Positions 41,490 to 49,801 of a DNA stretch of 64,000 nucleotides are shown one piece after another. The stretch is from an uncultured Roseibium sp. (GTDB lineage Bacteria; Pseudomonadota; Alphaproteobacteria; Rhizobiales; Stappiaceae), in assembly GCF_947494555.1 (NCBI RefSeq), contig NZ_CANLVF010000001.1, positions 868,001 through 932,000 of the forward strand, given 5' to 3'. The notes below the pieces were generated by a model that had not been told where the DNA came from, searched no databases, and saw only the letters and a list, made by a program, of their open reading frames with translations. How positions within the stretch are numbered: the stretch's first letter is position 1; each line of letters begins with the position of its first letter. The translations under genes and the position numbers were made by a program.

Positions 41490-41700
41490 CCCTTTGCCCG
41501 AAAGATTAGACGTGCCAGCCTTGACACAGCCGCAATCCACACCCACCTGCGGCACGGGAAAACGCAAAGGTTTTACTGAGGACGTATGCCGGGCTTTTCA
41601 TTGAAAGCAGTCGGTAACCTCCCTATAACCAACCTTGAGTCAGAACGGGTAAATGCCCATGTCCGGCACCCGATGCCGGAGTTCAAAGAAGGAAGTCTTG

Positions 41701-42894
41701 ATGCCTTGGAGCAATCAGTCAGGTGGCGGTGGCCCCTGGAAGGGTGGCGGAAACAATGGCGGCCCATGGGGCGGCGGAGGAAACAACAACGGTCCCTGGG
41801 GCGGTGGCCCGAGCCGCGGTGGCGGTGGCGGCGGTGGCAACCCGCCTGATCTTGAGGAACTCCTGAAAAAGACCCAGGACCGCATGAAGACCGTTTTGCC
41901 TGGCGGTGGCGGCGGCGGCATCGGCTTTGCCGGGGTCCTTATTGTTATTGGAATTGGTGTCGTTGGTTGGCTCCTAACCGGTCTCTACACAGTCGACGAA
42001 GGTGAGCGCGGCGTTGAGCTGGTGCTTGGCGACGTGCGCGGGCTGACATCACCGGGCCTGAATTACAATCTGCCTTATCCGATCGGCGAAGTTTACAAGC
42101 CGGCCGTCGAGCTGCAGCGGGAAACCACCGTAGGCGTGGACGAGACCTATTCCACGTCTGGTGCGGTCCGCGCGCGCGACATTCCGGAAGAAAGCCTGAT
42201 GCTGACAGGTGACGAAAACATCGTCGACGTCGGGTTCAAGGTTCTGTGGCGCGTCAAGAACACCACCGATGGCATTACGGATTACCTGTTCAACATTCAG
42301 GAACCGGCGGCCACAGTGAAAGCAGTCGCCGAAAGCGCCATGCGCGAAGTCGTTGGCGGCTCGAATATCGACGCCATCCTGACTGAAAACCGCGTCTCCA
42401 TTCAGAACGACGTGGCAACACTCATGCAGTCGACACTCGATTCCTATCGGGCGGGCGTTGAGATTTCGGAAGTGCAGATGCAGCGCGTTGACCCGCCGGC
42501 ACAGGTCATCGAGGCGTTCCGTGACGTTCAGGCGGCCCGCGCCGACCAGGAACGTATCCGAAACGAAGCCGAAGCCTACGCCAACAGGATCGTGCCTGAA
42601 GCGCGCGGTCAGGCGGCCCGTGTTCTCGAACAGGCAAACGGATACAAGGACCAGACCATTGCAGAGGCAACCGGTCAGTCTCAACGTTTCACGAAAATCT
42701 ACGAGCAGTACGAGAAAGCGCCCCATGTCACCCGGGAACGTCTCTATCTTGAGACGCTGGAGAAAGTTCTCGGCGCGAACAACAAAATCATCATCGACAG
42801 TGAATCGTCCGGCTCAGGCGTCTTGCCGTTCCTGCCGCTGAACGACCTGAACGGACGCGGCAGCGCGCCGTCCACGCGGACGGGAGGTAACTAA
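41701..42894 (+). CDS. hflK: FtsH protease modulator HflK
   Basis: Inner-membrane SPFH/band-7 protein that with HflC forms the large cap around FtsH and limits its proteolysis. From the ATG at 41701 (GAAGGA site) it has 397 residues: Gly/Asn/Trp-rich N-terminus (PWSNQSGGGGPWKGGG), one transmembrane helix at about 73-95, the SPFH domain, and a helical region (ADQERIRNEAEAYANRIVPEARGQAARVLEQANGYKDQTIAEA). A 16-codon upstream extension is open but unlikely. hflC starts 2 nt after the stop. Confidence 0.96.
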   Translation: MPWSNQSGGGGPWKGGGNNGGPWGGGGNNNGPWGGGPSRGGGGGGGNPPDLEELLKKTQDRMKTVLPGGGGGGIGFAGVLIVIGIGVVGWLLTGLYTVDEGERGVELVLGDVRGLTSPGLNYNLPYPIGEVYKPAVELQRETTVGVDETYSTSGAVRARDIPEESLMLTGDENIVDVGFKVLWRVKNTTDGITDYLFNIQEPAATVKAVAESAMREVVGGSNIDAILTENRVSIQNDVATLMQSTLDSYRAGVEISEVQMQRVDPPAQVIEAFRDVQAARADQERIRNEAEAYANRIVPEARGQAARVLEQANGYKDQTIAEATGQSQRFTKIYEQYEKAPHVTRERLYLETLEKVLGANNKIIIDSESSGSGVLPFLPLNDLNGRGSAPSTRTGGN

Positions 42895-42896
42895 TC

Positions 42897-43829
42897 ATGC
42901 GCAGTGGTATTCTTGCAATTGTCCTCATAATCGTTGCGGTCGTTGGATATTTGTCCGTTTATGTCGTCAACCCGACGCAGCAGGCGCTCGTATTGAGGTT
43001 CGGTCAGATTACCGAGGAACCGAAGACGGAACCTGGTCTCTACTTCAAGATCCCGTTTGTCCAGAATGTGGTTTATCTCGACAAGCGCATCCTGAACCTC
43101 AACATGCCGCCGCTTGAGCCGATTTCCTCGGACAAGAAGCGCCTGATCGTGGATGCGTTTGCGCGCTACAGGATTTCCGACCCGGTGCTGTTCTATCAGC
43201 GTGTCCAGAACGTGCTGACGGCAAACCGGCGCCTTTCGACACTTCTGCAATCGACACTTCGATCCGAAGTCGGCCGGACCAGCTTTGTGGCGCTCGTGCG
43301 TGACGACCGGTCGGGCGTGATGGAGAACATCCGCAGGGACGTCAGCGCCAACGCGGAAGAACTCGGCATTGAAGTGATCGATGTGAAAATCCGCCGTGCC
43401 GACCTTCCTGATGCGAACTCCCAGGCGATTTACGCTCGTATGCAGACAGAACGTCAGCGGGAAGCAACCGAGATCCGCGCGCAGGGTGAAGAGCAATCCC
43501 GCCGCATCCGCTCCCGTGCGGATCGTGATGCAACCGTTATCGAGGCGGAAGCGAACCGGGATGCGGAAATCATCCGCGGTGACGGTGATGCGGAGCGAAA
43601 CAAGATCTTCGCTGAAGCATTCGGCGCCGATCCGGAGTTCTTCGCCTTCTACCGGTCCATGCAGGCTTACGAAGCCGGACTTCAGTCGGGCGATACCAGC
43701 CTGGTGCTGTCGCCGGATTCCAGCTTCTTCCGGTTCTTCAAGGATCCGACCGGTGTCAACGCGCCGGCCGGGGAAGATGATGGCGGCACGGGTATTTCGA
43801 CACGTTCGCCTTCGCTCGCCTCGCAATGA
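42897..43829 (+). CDS. hflC: FtsH protease modulator HflC
   Basis: Partner of HflK in the FtsH-regulating complex. The 310 residues have an N-terminal transmembrane helix (about 4-22), the SPFH domain (VNPTQQALVLRFGQITEEPKTEPGLYFKIPFVQNVVYLDKRILN), and a C-terminal helical part with RMQTERQREATEIRAQGEEQSRRIRSRADRDATVIEAEANRDAEIIRGDGDAERNKIFAEAFG. The stop overlaps the start of the DUF2065 gene by 4 nt (ATGA). Confidence 0.97.
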   Translation: MRSGILAIVLIIVAVVGYLSVYVVNPTQQALVLRFGQITEEPKTEPGLYFKIPFVQNVVYLDKRILNLNMPPLEPISSDKKRLIVDAFARYRISDPVLFYQRVQNVLTANRRLSTLLQSTLRSEVGRTSFVALVRDDRSGVMENIRRDVSANAEELGIEVIDVKIRRADLPDANSQAIYARMQTERQREATEIRAQGEEQSRRIRSRADRDATVIEAEANRDAEIIRGDGDAERNKIFAEAFGADPEFFAFYRSMQAYEAGLQSGDTSLVLSPDSSFFRFFKDPTGVNAPAGEDDGGTGISTRSPSLASQ

Positions 43830-44011
43830 TCGACTTTGTGACCGCTCTCGGGCTGGTCCTGGTCATTGAAGGCGTACTTTATGCGCTCCTGCCTGGTGGC
43901 ATGAAAACCATCATGCGGGGCGCACTGGAAACGCCGGACCAGACATTGCGGGTGACGGGTCTTGTTGTCGCCGCATTGGGTCTGATTATTGTGTGGATCA
44001 TACGCGGATAA
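43826..44011 (+). CDS. DUF2065 small membrane protein
   Basis: 61-residue protein with two hydrophobic segments (FVTALGLVLVIEGVLYALLPGGMKTIM and VTGLVVAALGLIIVWIIRG). DUF2065 (YjeT type) is regularly found right after hflC in proteobacteria. Its function is not known. It overlaps hflC by 4 nt, implying coupled translation, and is followed by a strong terminator. Confidence 0.9.
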   Translation: MIDFVTALGLVLVIEGVLYALLPGGMKTIMRGALETPDQTLRVTGLVVAALGLIIVWIIRG

Positions 44012-44022
44012 CGAAAAGTTTC

Positions 44023-44060
44023 CGGGCGGGAGAAGCAAAAATCTCCCGCCCGTTCTATAT
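44023..44060 (+). terminator. Terminator of the hflKC operon
   Basis: Perfect 11-bp stem cgggcgggaga (44023-44033)/tctcccgcccg (44042-44052), loop agcaaaaa, tail ttctatatttt. Separates hflKC-DUF2065 from degP. Confidence 0.85.
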
Positions 44061-44139
44061 TTTGACTAGAAGTCTTTAGAAGCTATGCGCTGTTTTGTCT
44101 GAAAGACAGCCGCACCGGAACGGATGAGGAGAAAGCCCT

Positions 44140-45633
44140 ATGGCTCCATTTTTTGTTCGCCGTCGCATGTCCCGGATCGCCTATGCTGCGGCGGGACTTG
44201 TGCTTGGCGGAATGGTGGCATTCCAGCCTGTACAGACCGCACAGGCCCAGGGGCCGGTTTCGGTAGCTGATCTTGCCGAAAACCTGGCCGATGCCGTTGT
44301 GAATATTTCAACGGCGCAAACCGTTCAGGGCCGCAGATCGGTGCCAATGCCGCAAGTCCCGGACGGGTCGCCGTTCCAGGAGTTCTTTGAGGAATTCTTC
44401 AACCGGCAGAACAGGGACAACGGGGAGCAGGCACCGCGACGTGTCCAGTCCCTGGGTTCCGGTTTTGTGATCGATGGCACCGAAGGCATCATCATTACTA
44501 ACAACCACGTGATTGAAGGGGCAGACGAAATCACTGCCAACTTCAATGACGGCACCAAGCTGCGGGCGGAAATCATCGGTACCGATGAGAAAACCGACCT
44601 GGCCGTGCTCAAGGTCGAGCCGGAAACACCGCTCAAGGCCGTTGATTTCGGCAATTCGGAATCGATCCGCGTTGGCGACTGGGTGATGGCGATCGGCAAT
44701 CCCTTCGGTCTTGGCGGGACGGTTACCGTGGGCATCGTTTCGGCACGGAACCGCGATATCAACTCCGGCCCTTATGACAATTTCATCCAGACGGATGCGT
44801 CCATTAACCGGGGCAATTCCGGCGGTCCGCTGTTTGACATGCAAGGCAATGTGATCGGAATCAATACCGCCATCATTTCCCCATCAGGCGGCTCCATCGG
44901 TATCGGCTTTGCCATTCCGGCCAAAACTGCAATGCGTGTCATCGACCAGCTGCGTGAGTTCGGCGAGACCCGCCGCGGGTGGCTTGGGGTGCGTATTCAG
45001 GAAGTCACGGACGAGATTGCTGAGAGCCTTGCAATGAACGAGGCCATGGGCGCTTTGGTGGCTGGCGTGACCGAAAACGGTCCGGCGGCGAAAGCCAAGA
45101 TCGAAGCCGGTGACGTCATCTTGAAATTCGACGGCAATGACGTTGAGGAAATGCGCGAGCTGCCACGCATGGTCGCGGAGACTGCGATCGGCAAGGAAGT
45201 CGAAGTGGTGGTCCTGCGCAAGGGTGACGAAGTCACCATCAGCGTGATCCTGGAGCGTCTTGAGGAAAACACTCCGACAGAAGCCAGTGTCGAAACAGAT
45301 CAACAGCCGGAAGAAGAACCGGTAGCCAAGAGCGAGGTGCTGGGCATGATGCTGGCGGAGCTCGATGATGAATTGCGCGAACAATTCTCCATTGAATCCG
45401 ATGTCACCGGTGTTGTCGTGACCGAAGTCAAACCCGACTCGTCCGCAGCGGAGAAACGGATCACCGCCGGCGACGTGATCCGGGAAGTGGCTCAGGAGCC
45501 CGTCGAGACACCCGAGGACGTGGAGACGGAGATTGCCAAGTTGAAGGACGACGGCCGCCGTTCCGCGCTGCTGCTGCTCGCCAATCCGACCGGTGATGTC
45601 CGCTTTGTTCCCGTGAGGATCGAAGACGAATAG
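44140..45633 (+). CDS. degP: Do-type periplasmic serine protease
   Basis: HtrA/DegP protease and chaperone of the periplasm, 497 residues. A signal peptide (residues 1-36, cleaved after AQAQ-like site) is followed by the trypsin-like domain with catalytic His (TNNHVIEG, about 123), Asp (KTDLAVLKV, about 153) and Ser (GNSGGPLFD, about 227), then two PDZ domains (RRGWLGVRIQEV from about 280; a second from about 395) joined by an acidic Glu/Pro linker. It has its own transcript, between the hflKC terminator and a terminator after the stop. DegP commonly follows hflKC. Confidence 0.96.
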   Translation: MAPFFVRRRMSRIAYAAAGLVLGGMVAFQPVQTAQAQGPVSVADLAENLADAVVNISTAQTVQGRRSVPMPQVPDGSPFQEFFEEFFNRQNRDNGEQAPRRVQSLGSGFVIDGTEGIIITNNHVIEGADEITANFNDGTKLRAEIIGTDEKTDLAVLKVEPETPLKAVDFGNSESIRVGDWVMAIGNPFGLGGTVTVGIVSARNRDINSGPYDNFIQTDASINRGNSGGPLFDMQGNVIGINTAIISPSGGSIGIGFAIPAKTAMRVIDQLREFGETRRGWLGVRIQEVTDEIAESLAMNEAMGALVAGVTENGPAAKAKIEAGDVILKFDGNDVEEMRELPRMVAETAIGKEVEVVVLRKGDEVTISVILERLEENTPTEASVETDQQPEEEPVAKSEVLGMMLAELDDELREQFSIESDVTGVVVTEVKPDSSAAEKRITAGDVIREVAQEPVETPEDVETEIAKLKDDGRRSALLLLANPTGDVRFVPVRIEDE

Positions 45634-45658
45634 GTCTCCAAACAGATATCAACGCTCA

Positions 45659-45691
45659 AGGGGCGCTGGAAACAGTGCCCCTTTTCCTTTT
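45659..45691 (+). terminator. Terminator of degP
   Basis: Stem aaggggc (45659-45665)/gcccctt (45677-45683 approx.) around gctggaaacagt, followed by ttcctttttt. A good Rho-independent terminator. Confidence 0.8.
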
Positions 45692-45844
45692 TTAGCCGCT
45701 GCTGCTCTGCGATGGCTGTAAGAGAAATTTCCGGATCGGTGCGATCAACGGGTGCAGTTCTGCGGCTGCGGCTGGTGCATGGCGTGGGATTTTCGCACGA
45801 TCAGCGGTCCAACTTGCCTCCCGGCAGGCCTTTAGAATGCGTTT

Positions 45845-45860
45845 TGTGATGTTCGTCACA
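45845..45860. promoter_or_regulatory. CRP/FNR-type site upstream of hcp copy 1
   Basis: tgtga-N6-tcaca, a perfect CRP consensus dyad. Centre about 165 nt upstream of the predicted start of transcription. Kept in copy 2 (50738-50753). Whether an alphaproteobacterial Crp-like protein binds is unknown. Confidence 0.5.
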
Positions 45861-45897
45861 CCGGACCTGCGCGTGTTTTCTCGCAGCTTAGCCGCAG

Positions 45898-45917
45898 CTG
45901 TGCAGAAATCTGCACAG
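45898..45917. promoter_or_regulatory. 20-bp palindrome, candidate activator site for the hcp promoter
   Basis: ctgtgcagaaatctgcacag: perfect 9-bp arms around aa, about 110 nt upstream of the expected start of transcription, the normal distance for a sigma-54 enhancer-binding protein. Identical in copy 2 (50791-50810). Confidence 0.6.
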
Positions 45918-45992
45918 TGACACAGTCGTTAATGCGCCGCGAAAATAAAATATCATCATATTTTTCAATAGCTTGTCGAAAAGTTGGCAAAC

Positions 45993-46008
45993 TGGCACAC
46001 CCGTTGCA
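45993..46008 (+). promoter_or_regulatory. Sigma-54 (-24/-12) promoter of hcp copy 1
   Basis: tggcacacccgttgca matches the consensus TGGCAC-N5-TTGCA exactly. It is 88 nt before the hcp ATG. Sigma-54 control of hcp genes is established in Vibrio and Pseudomonas T6SS clusters. Confidence 0.88.
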
Positions 46009-46095
46009 ATTCTCCTGGCATCGGCGCCAAACACAAATCAAGCGCCCCGGAATTCAAATCAAAGCTGCCGAGCAGCACAGAGCCAGGAGATCAAA

Positions 46096-46608
46096 ATGTC
46101 CAATATCGCATACCTGAAAGCCACAGGCGCAACCCAAGGCGACATGACAGCAGACGCAACCACAGGCGACAGCATCGGTAACCTGTGGCAGGAAGGCCAT
46201 GAAGGCCAGTCCCTGGTCTACGCCCTGGAACAGAACGCAGTCGTGCCCCGCGACCCGCAGTCCGGTTCCATCATCGCAACACGCCGCCACCTGCCGACGA
46301 CTTTTGTCAAGCCGGTCGACAAGGCAACCCCGCTCTTCTGGCAGGCGCTTGCCACCGGTGAAGCGCTCGAAATCGAAGTCGAGTTCTGGCGCACGTCCAC
46401 AGCCGGCGTTCAGGAGCACTACTACACGATCAAGTTCATTGACGCGGTTCTGGTGGAAGGCAAGACGATCCTTCCGGACGTCAACGACGAAGCCAACGCC
46501 TCGCGTGGCGACATCGATCAGTTCTCCTTCACCTACCGCAAGTGCGAGTGGACCCACGAAGTTGCCGGCACAAGCGCATCCGACGATTACCGTGCGCCGG
46601 TCACCTGA
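46096..46608 (+). CDS. hcp: Type VI secretion tube protein Hcp (TssD), copy 1
   Basis: Hcp makes the hexameric rings of the T6SS inner tube and can carry effectors. The 170-residue protein is of the E. coli-type Hcp family: start MSNIAYLKATGATQGD, core TRRHLPTTFVKPVDKATPLFWQALATGEALEIEVEFWR, EHYYTIKFIDAVLVEGKTILPDV and the C-terminal FSFTYRKCEWTHE strand. It starts at an ATG 6 nt after AGGAGA. The ORF remains open upstream but that part is the promoter. It is single in its operon: a terminator follows. Only two residues differ from copy 2 (Met17/Ile17, Val74/Ile74). Other T6SS genes are not in the window. Confidence 0.93.
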   Translation: MSNIAYLKATGATQGDMTADATTGDSIGNLWQEGHEGQSLVYALEQNAVVPRDPQSGSIIATRRHLPTTFVKPVDKATPLFWQALATGEALEIEVEFWRTSTAGVQEHYYTIKFIDAVLVEGKTILPDVNDEANASRGDIDQFSFTYRKCEWTHEVAGTSASDDYRAPVT

Positions 46609-46676
46609 TCCAAATCCCCCGGACCGGACTTAATCCGGTCAGCAGCTGGAAGGCCGCCCCTCCTGAAAGCTGCCAC

Positions 46677-46707
46677 CGCCCGGCTCCAATGCCGGGCGGT
46701 TTTATTG
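46677..46707 (+). terminator. Terminator of hcp copy 1
   Basis: Stem ccgcccgg(c)/(g)ccgggcgg with loop around tccaat, followed by ttttatt. Shows that hcp is transcribed alone. Confidence 0.85.
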
Positions 46708-46737
46708 TTTGAAAGAGTGCCCGCCTTTCAATTGCAA

Positions 46738-47652
46738 CTACGTTCTTGCCACAGACAAAAGCACGTCTCTGAGCCACATATGCCTGGCGTCGCGCTGCAT
46801 GCGAGGGTGCCAGTTTGCAACGATTTCGAGGCCAGGAAGCTTCAGTGGTGTAACCACTCGAGCGAAATTGTGGTCGAAGGAACCGGCAATTCGTTCAGGT
46901 ATGAATGCCACGAGGCTTTGCGATTTCATGAGGTGGATCAGCATTGCGAATGTGGGGACGGCCAGCACGACTTGCCGGTTCCTGCCGGTAACCGCCAAAG
47001 CTTCGTCGATCGGTCCGCGGAAACTGCCGCCTGTCGGATCGACGAATGCGTGCCGCAGCATGCAGAGCCGATCCAGGGACATTTCCTCTCCGTCCTGCAT
47101 GTCCGGGTAACTGGAAAGGCAAACAAACCCGTCGCTATAGAGTAAACGCGCCGGGAGGTCAGGCACGGCCAGATCCCGATCGCTCAATATCAGATCAACT
47201 TCGCCCCGCTCCATTTGATCGACGATGCCGCTTGCGGGCCGTGGCAATACGGAAACACGTGCATTGGGAGCAGCACTGAAAACCGTTTTGGAAAATGTGT
47301 TCAGGATCGTGTGTTGCAGATAGTCGCTTCCGCAAATCCTTGCTGTGAAGTGAGACGTTGCAGGATCGAAATCGTCTGGCTCAAGTAACGTGCGTACGCC
47401 GCCCAGAACCTCATCGATTTGGGGTGCGATCGCGTCCGCTCTCGGAGTCGGTGTGATGCCGTGGGACGTGCGGATGAACAAGTCATCATCAAACACCTGT
47501 CGAAGCCGCTTCAACATGCCCGAAACCGTTGGTTGCGTTAACGCAAGACGTGCTGCCGCCCGTGTCACGCTGCGCTCTTTGTGAAGCGCATCAAAGGCAA
47601 CAAGCAGGTTCAGATCGATACTTCTGATATTGGCCTCATACATATCATTCAT
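46738..47652 (-). CDS. LysR-family transcriptional regulator
   Basis: 304 residues from the ATG at 47652 (the frame is open 15 more codons; no ribosome site distinguishes the starts). N-terminal winged helix with IDLNLLVAFDALHKERSVTRAAARLALTQPTVSGMLKRLRQVFDDDLFIR, the usual LysR recognition region, then the two-lobed effector domain. LysR proteins normally act on a divergent neighbour; here those are a DUF1127 gene (67 nt away) and, next, an MFS exporter. The effector is unknown. The layout NodD/LeuO-like (ARLALTQPTVSGMLKRLRQVFDDDLFIR) is seen in regulators of aromatic or efflux genes. Confidence 0.92.
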   Translation of the reverse strand: MNDMYEANIRSIDLNLLVAFDALHKERSVTRAAARLALTQPTVSGMLKRLRQVFDDDLFIRTSHGITPTPRADAIAPQIDEVLGGVRTLLEPDDFDPATSHFTARICGSDYLQHTILNTFSKTVFSAAPNARVSVLPRPASGIVDQMERGEVDLILSDRDLAVPDLPARLLYSDGFVCLSSYPDMQDGEEMSLDRLCMLRHAFVDPTGGSFRGPIDEALAVTGRNRQVVLAVPTFAMLIHLMKSQSLVAFIPERIAGSFDHNFARVVTPLKLPGLEIVANWHPRMQRDARHMWLRDVLLSVART

Positions 47653-47718
47653 TGAACAATACGTTTTGATCAATAACAAGCGGTACATCACATTCAACCT
47701 GTCTTGAAGCTCTAGCGG

Positions 47719-47955
47719 GTGAGATCTTTGACCAGGGAACTAACCATCGGAGCAGTGCCTGAAGCAAAACCAAGTGGTTCGCGTCTTGCCGCCTGGCGCG
47801 CAGATTTTCACGCCTGGCGACAGAAACGACGCGACCGCAATGAACTGGAAAATCTTAGCAGCTCGACGCTTCGGGATCTGGCCATCGATCGCAGTGAAAT
47901 CACCTCAATAGTGACCTCAGGCGAGGGCGAGCGCAGACGCAACAGAGGCGACTGA
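47719..47955 (+). CDS. DUF1127 (YjiS-like) small protein
   Basis: Basic 78-residue protein with the DUF1127 pattern near its end: AWRADFHAWRQKRRDRNELENLSSSTLRDLAIDRSEIT (the LxxLSxxxLRDxGIxRxxI motif). It starts with GTG. Located in the divergent region with the LysR gene, and 44 nt before the MFS gene, so cotranscription with the transporter is likely. Second DUF1127 gene in the window. Confidence 0.85.
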   Translation: MRSLTRELTIGAVPEAKPSGSRLAAWRADFHAWRQKRRDRNELENLSSSTLRDLAIDRSEITSIVTSGEGERRRNRGD

Positions 47956-47999
47956 TGCGGCACGTCCGTCGCATCGGTTTCAGCATCGGGAGATCTTGA

Positions 48000-49241
48000 A
48001 TGCATGTTAAGAATGTCGCGGCAGGCAGGTACCTCAGCGACCCGCGAATTGTCTTGCTTGCCGGTTCGGTTGTCGCGCTTGTTGCGATCGGAATGCGGCA
48101 TTCCTTCGGGCTGTTTCTGAACCCGGTTACCGAAGGTATTCAAAGTGTCGACCGGGAAACATTCGGATTCGCGGTCGCATTGCAGAACCTGATTTGGGGT
48201 CTCGCACAACCATTCGCAGGAATGATCGCCGACCGGTATGGAAGCGCGCGGGTCATCTTCGCAGGTGGTGCCCTTTATGCCGGCGGGCTGATTTGCGCGT
48301 CGCTTGCCTCTTCCGCTCTCGGTTTGGTGCTCGGTCTTGGCGTTCTGGTTGGCATTGGCTTGAGTGCCACGACCTATGCCGTGGTTCTGGGAGCTGTCGG
48401 ACGCCGGTATCCTCCGGAGCGCCGCTCCACCGCGCTTGGAGTTGCGTCGCTTGGCGGATCACTGGGGATCTTTCTGTCCGTTCCGGTCACTTTGGGCCTG
48501 ATCGATGCTCTGAGTTGGTCGATGGCATTTGTGAGCCTGGCGGTCGTGGCTCTCACGATATGTGTTCTTGCGCCTTTCCTGTCCGGTCGAACGGATGTGC
48601 AAAGTGCGGATCAATCTCTTGCCGAGGCATTGTCGCAGGCGCTCGGGCACCGGGGGTTCGTGCTGCTCGTCCTTGGTTTTTTCGTCTGCGGATTTCAGCT
48701 CGCTTTTATCGGAACGCATCTGCCGGCCTACCTCCAGGACCGGCAGCTGGGAGCCTGGCTCGGCGGGACCGCACTTGCGACCATCGGGGCGACGAACATC
48801 GCGGGCACGCTCGCGTGTGGTGCGGTCGGCGACTACTTGAGCAAAAAGAAAGTACTGATCGGTCTCTACCTGGCAAGGTCGAGTGCGATCGCAATGTTCG
48901 TCATGCTCCCGGTGTCCGATGTGTCGACGCTGGTCTTCGCTGCGGTTATGGGGTTTACCTGGCTGGGCACTGTTCCGCTTACGACGGGTATCGTCGCTCA
49001 GGTTTTCGGGCCGCGTTTTCTTGCGACGCTGATCGGGATCGTCTTTTTCATGCATCAAATCGGCAGTTTCCTGGGCGCCTGGCTAGGCGGTCTCGTGTTT
49101 GAACGAACCGGAAGCTACGATCTTATGTGGTGGAGTGTTGTCCTGTTCGGCTTGATCGCCGCTTTGCTTCATCTTCCGATCGATGAAAGGCCATTGGTGT
49201 CTAAAGTGCCCAGGCTTCAGGGGCTTGCGGGAAATGCCTGA
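48000..49241 (+). CDS. MFS transporter
   Basis: Major facilitator superfamily permease of 413 residues with about 12 hydrophobic segments. The motif between TM2 and TM3 reads GMIADRYGSARVIFAGG (MFS motif A: G-x-x-x-D-R). TM4 contains GIGLSATTYAVVLGAVGRRYPPERRSTALGVASLGGSLG, which resembles the OFA/monocarboxylate and YbfB-type group. Substrate not identifiable. The LysR gene upstream may control it. An ORF for a tiny hydrophobic protein overlaps the end. Confidence 0.92.
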   Translation: MHVKNVAAGRYLSDPRIVLLAGSVVALVAIGMRHSFGLFLNPVTEGIQSVDRETFGFAVALQNLIWGLAQPFAGMIADRYGSARVIFAGGALYAGGLICASLASSALGLVLGLGVLVGIGLSATTYAVVLGAVGRRYPPERRSTALGVASLGGSLGIFLSVPVTLGLIDALSWSMAFVSLAVVALTICVLAPFLSGRTDVQSADQSLAEALSQALGHRGFVLLVLGFFVCGFQLAFIGTHLPAYLQDRQLGAWLGGTALATIGATNIAGTLACGAVGDYLSKKKVLIGLYLARSSAIAMFVMLPVSDVSTLVFAAVMGFTWLGTVPLTTGIVAQVFGPRFLATLIGIVFFMHQIGSFLGAWLGGLVFERTGSYDLMWWSVVLFGLIAALLHLPIDERPLVSKVPRLQGLAGNA

Positions 49242-49371
49242 TCGGCCATGGTTTCAGGCGAGTCTGTTTTGTGCCTTGGCAAGCCTGGCTCTCGTCTTCC
49301 TGTGGTCGTTCAACGCGGGTGCGTATCAAAGGCTCTTTTTTGAACTCTCGATTGTCGGTTTCATATGTTGA
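49234..49371 (+). CDS. Possible tiny membrane protein
   Basis: 45-codon frame overlapping the end of the MFS gene by 8 nt (ATG inside ggaaATGcctga). It predicts MPDRPWFQASLF then a hydrophobic helix (LFCALASLALVFLWSF) and a short tail. Only the coupled position and the hydrophobic segment support it, and no family is recognised. It might be noise. Confidence 0.3.
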   Translation: MPDRPWFQASLFCALASLALVFLWSFNAGAYQRLFFELSIVGFIC

Positions 49372-49429
49372 ACAGGATTGGTCCAGGCTCGAAAGCTGAC
49401 CGGATCCAAAACTAACTCGAAGGAAAAAC

Positions 49430-49780
49430 ATGATTGCTCAGTTTAATGAAGGCGGTCCTCTGCTGCGTCTTTTTCAGGTGACGGTCAAACGCGGCTTCGC
49501 GGAAATACTTCTTGAAAAGTTTGCGACGACCTCGGCTGATGTCGTCAAAAACGAGCCGGGAAATGAAGGTTATTTTTTCGGCCGCGGGACCGAAAGCGAC
49601 GAGAACACGCTCGTTTTCGCATCTCTCTGGAAAGATATCGACGCCATCAAGCAGCGCTTCGGAGACGCGTGGGAGCAGTCCTTTCTTCCAGAGGGCTACG
49701 AGGATCTCATCGAAGACCATTCAGTACAGCATATCGACCTGAGTTCCGGGTGGCACGTTCCGGCCGGACGGTCGGGATAG
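49430..49780 (+). CDS. ABM-domain monooxygenase-like protein
   Basis: 116-residue protein resembling the antibiotic biosynthesis monooxygenase (ABM) dimeric alpha-beta barrel: LLRLFQVTVKRGFAEILLEKFATTSADVVKNEPGNEGYFFGRG and VFASLWKDIDAIKQRFGDAWEQSFLPEGYEDLIEDHSVQHIDL. Family members oxidise quinones or polyketides or, in some cases, have no catalytic activity. Ribosome site AAGGA lies 6 nt before the ATG. Converges with the methyltransferase gene. Confidence 0.8.
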   Translation: MIAQFNEGGPLLRLFQVTVKRGFAEILLEKFATTSADVVKNEPGNEGYFFGRGTESDENTLVFASLWKDIDAIKQRFGDAWEQSFLPEGYEDLIEDHSVQHIDLSSGWHVPAGRSG

Positions 49781-49801
49781 GGGCGGGTGATATTCGGCGG
49801 G

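Larger units (their letters stand above)
45784..46608 (+). repeat. 825-bp direct repeat, copy 1 (promoter plus hcp)
   Basis: Aligns without gaps to 50677-51501 (constant offset 4893). Contains 312 bp of upstream sequence plus an entire hcp gene. The similarity stops at the 5' end just before the conserved gtgggattttcgcacg and 7 nt after the hcp stop codon. Confidence 0.95.

Noticed and set aside
45973..46095. N-terminal extension of hcp (41 codons)
   Set aside because: It covers the sigma-54 promoter; the ATG at 46096 has a good ribosome site and fits the family.
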